Below are positions 56,475 through 64,000 of a stretch of DNA of 64,000 bases, piece by piece. How positions within the stretch are numbered: position 1 is the stretch's first letter; each line of letters begins with the position of its first letter. A program made the translations under genes and the position numbers. Origin of the DNA: Ulota crispa (lineage: Eukaryota > Streptophyta > Bryopsida > Orthotrichales > Orthotrichaceae); contig OY987244.1 of assembly GCA_963920765.1 (NCBI GenBank), positions 4,404,501-4,468,500 of the forward strand. The letters run 5' to 3'. The notes below the pieces were generated by a model that searched no databases, was not told where the DNA came from, and saw only the letters and a program-made list of their open reading frames with translations.

Positions 56475-58754
56475 CACTGCGCTTGCTAGTTTGTGGACCC
56501 GGGGTGGAAAAGCTCAAATTTTTCACCTTGCATAATAATGAGTTTAGATTTTTTCACTAGAAGACCAAATTTGGAAACTTTTGATTTTGCATTTAGATTC
56601 GAAAACCTTGCAACATTTTGTGTATTGAGGGAAGAGAAAGTATTGATCAAAAGTATATGATAGGATACATTGTTTTCTTATCCTTGTTTGTAAAAAAGAT
56701 TAGAGTTCTTCCACTTCAAGTTTACAATCTAGCATGTTAAATTCCAAGTGTAGTACACCAAGTTGTAAGGAAAAAACAAACAAAAAAGAGATTACAAAGA
56801 TACTAGAGTAGACACTTATGCACAATCATCCATGTGAGTCCCCCTAAGGTAGTGTATTCTAATTGTGACCCTTTCAAATAAAGTGTCCCATAGGTAGTTC
56901 AAGAATGGATATGAAGTGGTCTTTGAATGGACCCTTTCAAGTCATAGAAGAAAAGGTGTACTCAATCATATTCCTTGGTTTCACCTCATCTCTTTACAAG
57001 TTCCAAGGGACGCATTATGGAAGACCTAAAGTCACAAGTAGGTGTCTACTACATAAAACTTTGAAAATTCATTGATAGTTCAATAACACTTCAAAAAATA
57101 TGAAAAACATTGTGTTACATTTAGCATCCATTTCCCCTTGTCTAATTTTTTTTAAAGCTCAATGTCTTGAAAAGCCCATGAAAAAGTAGACCAACCCTTA
57201 AAGTGACGGTTTTAGAGCCCTACTACCTTATGCATATCAATTCAATTTTTGCAATGACTAAGCCTTCAGTTGTTTTAATAACTTATTTTACGCTTACTAG
57301 TTCTTAGTTGGTGGGTGATTGCAAGAAACACTTGTACTATTTTTTGTCCCCTTCACCTCTTATGGGTGCTTTTTGGCTTGTAACTTTTACTCAAAAAGTT
57401 CTTTTGAGCTGAAATTTCAGACAAAGGTACATGTCATAGTTACAAACCTTTAGTGATTTTTGCAGTTTTTTTTAAATTATTTTACTATTTTTGAACAGCC
57501 CCCAAATAGGTGTCTACCTTGGCCATTTTGGGGGTTTTAGTACTATTTTGGGTCCAAAAAAGCAAATCTCATGCCACAAATTAGGGAAGTTGTTCATCAT
57601 AAAGCACTACATGGATATGTAGAAGGGTTTTAGGAAATTGTGAATTCTCTGCCTTCCACATGCTCTCAAAGTGGGCATCTTTTGGTCAATGATTGGAGAA
57701 AGAAAACAAACTTCACCAAAAAAGCAATTCCATCAATACAAGCGCGTTGAATAGAGTAAAAATGGCCATTTTTTTTTTAATGTTTTTACTAATTTCTAAA
57801 AAGCAAAACAAAAATTGTCTTTTTGTGAATAATTTTTGTTCCTCTATTTTTGTGCATAACTTTTAGAATAAACTTTTTCTAGGTCTGAATTTTCATGAGT
57901 ATGCTATTTTAAGTGATTTACAAATTATCCGTATTTTATTTTAAAAATATATATCTCAAAAGCTCAAAATACTACCTAGGTGTTTGAGACAAAACTGTGA
58001 AGTGTTTCTTGCAACTAGCCACCTGTCCTTTGAGTAGTCAATTCAGCAGTAGCATGTTGTCCCGTGATCCAATTAGCTAGGATGACCGAATAACATACTT
58101 ACTATTTATGGACTATACATATAATCATTGAAATTTCTATGAACATCATATGTCCTTGTACTGTACATCTGGAGATATATCCAAATCAGAAGACAATTAC
58201 ATAACATTGAGAGATCTCCAGATGATCAAGTATCTGTTGAGGTTTATGCAAACAAGAGCATTCTAGATTATTGCTTATGGACTTTGGATACTCCATAAGT
58301 AGCAAACTTGGCATGGTAAGCCGAGCTTGAGAATAAAACGAAAGACATAAATATGATGCCTACCAGACACCGATAATGGAATCAAGCATGAATGACCTCG
58401 ACAGAGACTTTGAGCACCACAAAGATGAGACATGAGTAAATTATACCGTATATCAAACAATGTGAACTGTTTTATTCTATAAAAACGGAGGTATTTCTCC
58501 AAAATTCATGAAGGCCCATGAAAAATATGAGCAGCGCAGAAAGGAAGGAAACACATCACTAGTAGCTTCCAGGATGTTGGAAATCACTCTCAGGTTTGAA
58601 GTCCAGTTTTATTTGGATGCGAAGCACGATCTCAATATTGCGGAACAAACTATAGCAACTAGGTTAACCTGATTTGCTTCCTGAATCCGTGTTGCCGTGT
58701 TAGTAAACTGAGTGTAATACACATCATGCGAAATTTCTCGGGTTCTCGGGATGC
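56475..58754. other. AT-rich intergenic DNA downstream of laccase
   Basis: No gene recognised. It includes the 714-bp inverted-repeat element at 57310-58023. 58500-58754 is probably the laccase 3' UTR. Confidence 0.4.
57310..58023. mobile_element. Putative non-autonomous DNA element with short inverted ends
   Basis: Ends GGTGGGTGATTGCAAGAAA and, inverted, GGTGGCTAGTTGCAAGAAA, both followed inward by CACTT. The interior is AT-rich without an open frame. No target duplication could be recognised, so the class is unknown. Confidence 0.5.
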
Positions 58755-61700
58755 TTAATGAGGAGTCGAGTTGAGATTCACACATTTAGGGTAATCAGGA
58801 GGAGGAGAAATCAACGTCTCGTTTTCTCCGGCTCCATTTCTTACAACAAACGCCATTCCCATTCCCCATGAAAGATGCATTTCCAGGTGGCAATGTAGGA
58901 GCCACACACCTGCAAAAACAACGAATCACCAAGTATCGATCGGTAGTATTTGGCCATTCAGAAATAACTTCGACGTAAGTGAGATTTGCAGATAAGAACT
59001 CAATTGAAAAAGAAGTCTTGTATAGTGAGATTGCTCTGTTAAACTTTCATGCAGCAAGCAAACCGTCTCATCAGTGATTGGTGATTAAAAGCAATCTGCA
59101 TCTCAATTAGTGAGCTATAAAATTATCCTACTGTAACACCAGGGTACCAACATAATTATCCAAATCCAATGTTGAGAGTAGGCACCTGGATTGTTAGCCG
59201 TCCATCGAATTGCAATCCAACCGTCAGCTGGAACTCCACCAGTGTTACGCTGAGGAGGATTGATGAGATTGAACGTCAGGGGGTCCAAAATTGGGTTGAA
59301 ATTCCCATATCCTTCCCCCACAATATAAAAATTGTGACCATGAAGGTGGAACGGATGGTACTCCGCCTGCAAAACAGCAGTATTTTGCAGCACGAGTTCT
59401 ACATTTGTACCGAAGTTGAGGACTACTACTTTCGTGGAGTGTCTGGGAGCTGTATTCGTAGGTACAAAGCCCGTGAAGTTATACACGTCAAGTGGCATAT
59501 TAGGAAAGCCAAGGAAAAGCTTTCTGATGGGCTCATTCAAGAAAAATGCCCCCAACAACGAAGTGTTCCAGGGATTTTCAAAAGAAATGTTGTTCACTGC
59601 AGCCGAGAATCGAGAGTGGTTGACTCCCTGGCAAGTATCCAAAGGTGGGCAACTGTTATTTGGCTCCAGAGCGTAACCAACCGTGAACAGCAGCGTTCGG
59701 TTAATCAAAAGTGGAACTGCTGTTGCTAGCCGTACGCTTTCCGTACTCCGCGTTTGGTTAATAAAATTCTGCCTGGACCCCGTCTCATTGTGTGCTGGAA
59801 GAACTGGAAGTATGGGTAAAATTGAGGACCGACTTGAGGGGTACTGTAGAATCCCAGTGGTTGTCGTGTGAGGAAAACCTAGATTCTTGTCGGGCACAAT
59901 TGAGAATACTGTCGCTGCCATATAATATCTTCCTCTACTCATATTCGTCGACAGGAGAACATCAGCGGTTTGACCCGGTGAAAGATAGACGATATTCGTC
60001 GTAAAAGGTTCCACATAAGAGGCGTCCAACGTCACAACTGTCAGTGGGTGATACGCGATGGAGAAGTAATAGTTAACCTCCAGAGCTGCATTCACGAGGT
60101 TCAGTTGGTAGGTTCTTCCAGGCATAACCCTCAGCTTGAAAACGTCATCTGCAGTTATGATCGCAACACTCTCAGAACGATGTCTATGCAAAATCTGACT
60201 CAAGCTGAAGAGAGATTTTTACATGTGCATTTCACCGATCAGTACACATTCTCTTGAAGTTGAATCAGATTTTTAATTGATGCGCAGGCATATTTCTGAT
60301 AAGTGAGCTCTTCTTTCCAAAAGTGAACTTTAGCATTCATGGCTCTCACAGCGGCCATGGCCGCTTGGAAAATGCATAAACTCGTATCAGCTTGCAATGC
60401 AAATGACGCAGAATGAAACCAGTACGTACTTGGCTTGGATTGGTTGTAAAGAGGTCCCGGGTAGCCGTTGATAATAGCAGCGTCAGACACTTGAGGTGCA
60501 GCCCCTGTTCTTAAAGCGGTCGTCTCAACCGTTTGGGTGTTTGAGTTCCACCATTCACCTACAAACATTAACAAGAAAAAGGAACAACGGTGCGATCAGT
60601 CGGATCACCTCGGCTATAGCGGATTCTCGAATCATACTCATCCGCATTGAAAGTTGAGAACTTATGATAGATCGTAATGCACGCCGTCCGACACTTTTTA
60701 TCTTAGAAATAGACATTGGAAATTGTAATAAGCGGTTTGTGCAGTCTCGATCTCAACAGGTTCTCCCAATATTCAAGCTTACTATGTATCAGCTCCTGGT
60801 GGTACTTGATCATAAGCACGGTAGCAGTGTAATGCTCCTTACAAATCATCATTCAACCCTCGAAAGAGAGGAAAATACTTTTAAATATAAACCATTGCTG
60901 ATATTCTCCTATGTAACAATTTAAACGGTCTAAAATTCTAGCAGTTTCTGAGGCACTGCATTTATGGAGTTCCAGCAGCCAGTGCGATAACAAAGCAAAT
61001 ATTGAAGAGTATACCAATGATAAGCATGCAGCGAAAGATCAAGGGATAAGTACCAAGTAGAATTGGAACGGCGTAATCAGGCTGAGGGTCATACGGATAT
61101 TGTACACCTGGCCTAGGAAATATCACAATAGCCCCATGTAGTGTTGAGCGCAACCAGGTGATGTGTGCATGCCAAAGAAGCGTGCCCACTTGGCCCTGCA
61201 CAGTGAAATTGTGAGTGAACGACTTTCCAGGTTCTACAGGGCATTGTGTTATGTATGCAGTTCCATCTGACCAGCAGGAAAGGTATTGTCGAACGCCGTG
61301 CCTGCACAAACATGCCAGGAATTACTTCTCATCATAAAAACCTGAAGATACACGCATTTTCAACGTTCTTGATAACCTTAAATAATATGGCCTACGACAT
61401 CGTTACATAGAAAGAGAGACAAGCTCGATTCTAGTTATCGTTGACAACACAATTTCTACTCGATGCCGAAAGCAGACCACAATATTACGTGCGGTTTAAT
61501 TCGATTCCATGATCGATCGCACCGTCAATGATTATAAAATCTGAACCGATTCGGTGGATTTTCTAGTTATGCATCTCTCTTTTAGTGCCTGGATACACTT
61601 CGTAGTTGAAACTTTGCATCATTTGCCAGCTGCTAAACGGAATCAAGCTTAATTTCCTACGTGTTTTTCACTTCCTTAAGTGAGAGTACTGGCTGGCTGC

Positions 61701-62361
61701 AAATTTAGCGGGAAATTATTAGAGCAAATGTTGTTCCCTTCTAGCTGCTGCGATACTGCGTGTAATGAACAAAATGTATAGCGTTGAAAGACGGAAAGTC
61801 CTCTGTGTCGAATAAATTTCGCAAATAGGCTCAAGTTAAATGGCACTTGCCAATGGATAGAGACGTCTTCTTTAATATTGTTTGTGACTTTGATTAGCAA
61901 GCGGTCCCCTTCGTGTGCGTAGATAGTAGGACCTGGAAACTTTCCGTTCACAGCTATCAATCGCTTGGTAGTGTTTAGTCGGTGAACATTCACATAGCCA
62001 ACCTGCAGCACTTGTCAAAATTAAGAAATCGACAGAATCCCGAATCCAGTGATTGTTTGAAACGAGTACTTCCTTGCTAGGAAATGCATTTAAAAAGAGA
62101 TGCAACGGTCACTTATTTTTCTTGAAAAAGCACAATCGTAAGAATCTAGATAGCATGAGAATTTCGACGGCGTCTACAAAATTTATCGCCAAAAGATAAC
62201 ATGTCCAGTAGTTCATACTATACCTTGAAGTGAAACATTTTGGTCGTCTTGTTAGAAGCCAAAGAGGAAATTGCATAAGAATGATGATGCCGCTGTCCAC
62301 AGGAAACCTTCGATGTAAAGAGCAGGAGCGAAAGGAAAAGCGAGATGACATAAAATGCCAT
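58755..62361 (-). CDS. Laccase (secreted multicopper oxidase)
   Basis: Oxidises phenolics such as lignin or flavonoid precursors in the wall, reducing oxygen to water. Six exons: 62224-62361, 61851-62002, 61054-61301, 60430-60558, 59186-60148 and 58755-58909, giving 594 residues, typical of plant laccases in length and exon number. A signal peptide ([15 protein letters not shown]) begins it. Copper ligands: SIHWHG (H96, H98), WHAH (H141, H143), HPFHLHGH (487-494) and HCHLEMH (549-555). Intron 2 (61302-61850) needs a GC-AG splice, donor TG/GCAAGT, to restore HWHG in frame. The residue ten after the T1 cysteine is Met (560) where most plant laccases have Leu. Many NxS/T sites support secretion. 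At the exon 4/5 junction I use donor CCAA/GTACGT and acceptor after AACTGCAG, which gives the family's usual length. Confidence 0.94.
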
Positions 62362-63311
62362 TTTATCGCGAATTTGGATCTCGGTGAGGTGCTGCGTTCA
62401 GTAACACGGCGCGTACAGCAGAGAAATCACAAACAATAAGGCTTATTTATCGAAGCACGCTCGAAAGTTCCTTCGGTGCATGTTTCCTGCTAGTGACGAC
62501 TCGAAGACTCTCGACAAATTTCTAACACTGGCCTGCTTCACAAGAAAATAAAATCCTCTGGATGTTAAAATATTGCAGTGAGACGCTGCCAGAGCAATTA
62601 ACTAATAAGGCTACTTTCAAATGACATAACTATTCCGCGCACGTAAGGCGTTCATAATTTCTGTTGAACTCGCTCCCTGCTTCTTCTCACCTGGTGTGTA
62701 CGAAAACTTGAAAGCGCATGCGAAGTTCTCCGCTACTGGATCCCCCTCCAATGTACAGTACAACGATCTCCATTAGAATACTACGAGCGCAGATTCACCG
62801 AGTTCACTGCATTCCCGACTACGAAGGCCTTGTAAACAACGTTACTATGAAAGCATTTCCAAAACGAACCTTGAGTGGAAATGTTTATGTACAACGATCT
62901 CTATTAGAATACAACGAGCGCAGATTCACCGAGTTCACTGCATTCCCAACTACGAAGGCCTTGTAAACGAAGATACTATGAAAGTATTTCTGAAACGAAC
63001 CTTGAATTGAAATGTTTTGTCACTCGCAACGCTTGTTGTCGGCGATCCGCTGCAGCAATGTGAGGCGAAGACGAGGCAGGCTATGAAACGAACCGAGACT
63101 CTCGAGAGTGTGGAGAGTCCACAGGGAGGGAGGCAAAACCGGGGAAGACTGCCCGAGAGTGACCGGCCGAAGCGGTTGTAATCGAGAGTCGCGGGGGAAC
63201 GCCGGGACCAACTCACTAATGAGCGGGAATTATGACGTGGCCGAATGATTTTGAAGTAGTTCCAATTACGAATTCAAAAACTGCTCGACTCAGCCACGGC
63301 TTCTAAGGTAA
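62362..63311. promoter_or_regulatory. Laccase upstream region with a 131-bp tandem duplication
   Basis: Presumed laccase promoter and 5' UTR. The segment 62758-62888 is repeated directly at 62889-63019 with about 90% identity (blocks GAGCGCAGATTCACCGAGTT, ACGAAGGCCTTGTAAAC, CGAACCTTGA). The duplication sits about 0.4-0.66 kb upstream of the ATG. No gene was recognised further right. Confidence 0.6.
62758..63019. repeat. Two tandem 131-bp units upstream of laccase
   Basis: Direct repeat with a 131-bp period; only scattered substitutions separate the units, so the duplication is fairly recent. Confidence 0.85.
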
Positions 63312-63811
63312 GGGCATCTCCACCGGTACAGGCTCGCTCAAAGTTTTCCATCTGCTTTGGCAAGGCCTGAAGGCTCCTAATCTTCATCCATGCTCTTTGA
63401 AAAGGTGTCTTTACACTCCAACACACCCCATAAATAAGCAGTTGATAACTTATTTAGGGAAGTACAGTGGTGTCTCAATAAGTTGAAGGTATCCAAACAA
63501 CATATTCATTTTGTGTAAAGAAAACATTCATTGGAACCAGACACATATTTTGTAATTCCCCAACCGCCAAGGATAGTCATCTCTTTCATCTTAGCTAAGC
63601 ATTTTTTCTTATAAAGGTTCATCTTAAAGAGGCACTCTTGTAGAGGATAAAAATCACTAAACTTAGGGTGAATAGTGCATGTATAGTGGCTTGAAGAGTG
63701 GCTTGCTAGACTTGCTAAATAAGAGAGTTTGAGACTTTGAGAGGGTTTTGAGAGGGGCTTGGACACTTTTCATCCATTTTGAGCGAGCCTGAGCCACTGG
63801 TGGAAATGCCC
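63312..63811. mobile_element. MITE family C (PIF/Harbinger-type), copy 2, interrupted by another MITE
   Basis: 500 bp, ends GGGCATCTCCACCGGTAC and GGGCATTTCCACCAGTGG, TAA duplications at 63309-63311 and 63812-63814. Opposite in orientation to the copy at 24586-24908. Removing the insert at 63465-63642 gives a length and sequence close to that copy. Confidence 0.88.
63465..63640. mobile_element. Nested MITE with TA target (pogo/Tc1-mariner-like)
   Basis: 176 bp inside MITE family C copy 2, with TA at 63463-63464 and 63641-63642. Ends CAGTGGTGTCTCAATAAG and, inverted, CAAGAGTGCCTCTTTAAG match imperfectly. The other family C copy keeps the empty site (GGAAGTAAAGGATAAA), proving the insertion and its TA duplication. 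The CAGTGGTGTCTC start resembles pogo/Tigger-type ends. Confidence 0.8.
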
Positions 63812-63814
63812 TAA

Positions 63815-64000
63815 GAGGCTCATAAACCGACTGGGTTGTATAACCAATCAGGGCCTAGAGGTACATTTTGCTTTCTTTCATGTACCAGTAGTGTACACTT
63901 CAAGGGTGATCGGTTTTAATAGCCATTGCGTTTGAACTTCAAAAATTCATAACTAATTCCACAAAGGTTCTAAAAATATGAAACAACTTAGGTTAGATGT
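63815..64000. repeat. Right-end repeat shared with 23352-23420
   Basis: 63936-64000 is an inverted copy of part of the region upstream of the FLA gene. It is cut by the window edge. No gene seen here. Confidence 0.55.

Noticed and set aside
56838-57060. Stretch that might be a decayed retroelement integrase end
   Set aside because: Similarity was too weak and no flanking repeats were seen.
60149-60204. Longer start for laccase exon 5 using the upstream acceptor (adds about 18 residues)
   Set aside because: It inserts residues where laccases have none; the acceptor at 60149-60150 with donor CCAA/GTACGT keeps phase and family length.

Overview
This is nuclear DNA of a land plant. The evidence is spliced genes with GT-AG introns of mostly 80-500 bp, a plant-type anthranilate synthase, an ATR kinase ending in a plant-like FATC tail, a laccase, a GPI-anchored fasciclin-like arabinogalactan protein, AT-rich intergenic DNA and many small inverted-repeat transposons. 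Gene spacing of about 8 kb and short introns would suit a seedless plant (bryophyte, lycophyte or small-genome fern), but the species is not identifiable from the sequence. There is no operon structure, prokaryotic gene or CRISPR array, and I recognised no intact retroelement.

Layout. 1-4403 (+): 3' part of anthranilate synthase alpha, eleven exons visible. 6015-6433 (-) and 14736-15170 (-): two copies of the 25-residue ribosomal protein eL41, each split by one intron after codon 4, with matching promoters and 3' flanks. Between them lies a probable 4.3-kb DNA element bounded by long inverted repeats (8221-12517). 16069-19394 (+): adenylosuccinate lyase with a transit-like N-terminus, ten exons, head-to-head with the second eL41 gene. 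20875-23126 (-): two-exon fasciclin-like AGP whose intron is filled with repeats. 24.5-29.1 kb: AT-rich DNA with three MITEs. 29426-31690 (-): NT5C-type HAD phosphatase, six exons. 32-41.5 kb: gene-poor AT-rich DNA with fold-back elements. 41573-55515 (-): complete ATR checkpoint kinase, 27 exons, 2791 residues. 58755-62361 (-): laccase, six exons, one intron of the GC-AG type. 62.7-64 kb: a tandem duplication and a Harbinger-type MITE carrying a second MITE inside it.

Functionally the genes are unrelated housekeeping and cell-wall genes: tryptophan and purine synthesis, translation, nucleotide dephosphorylation, DNA-damage signalling, and wall or phenolic chemistry. Exon models were built by hand by matching splice sites and phases; every complete model stays in frame from start to stop.

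I found no convincing new biological system. The points most worth a second look are the hidden eL41 pair with its conserved promoter spacing, the nested MITE whose empty site is preserved in a sister copy, the GC-AG laccase intron, the 24-nt ATR micro-exon, and the repeat-packed FLA intron.
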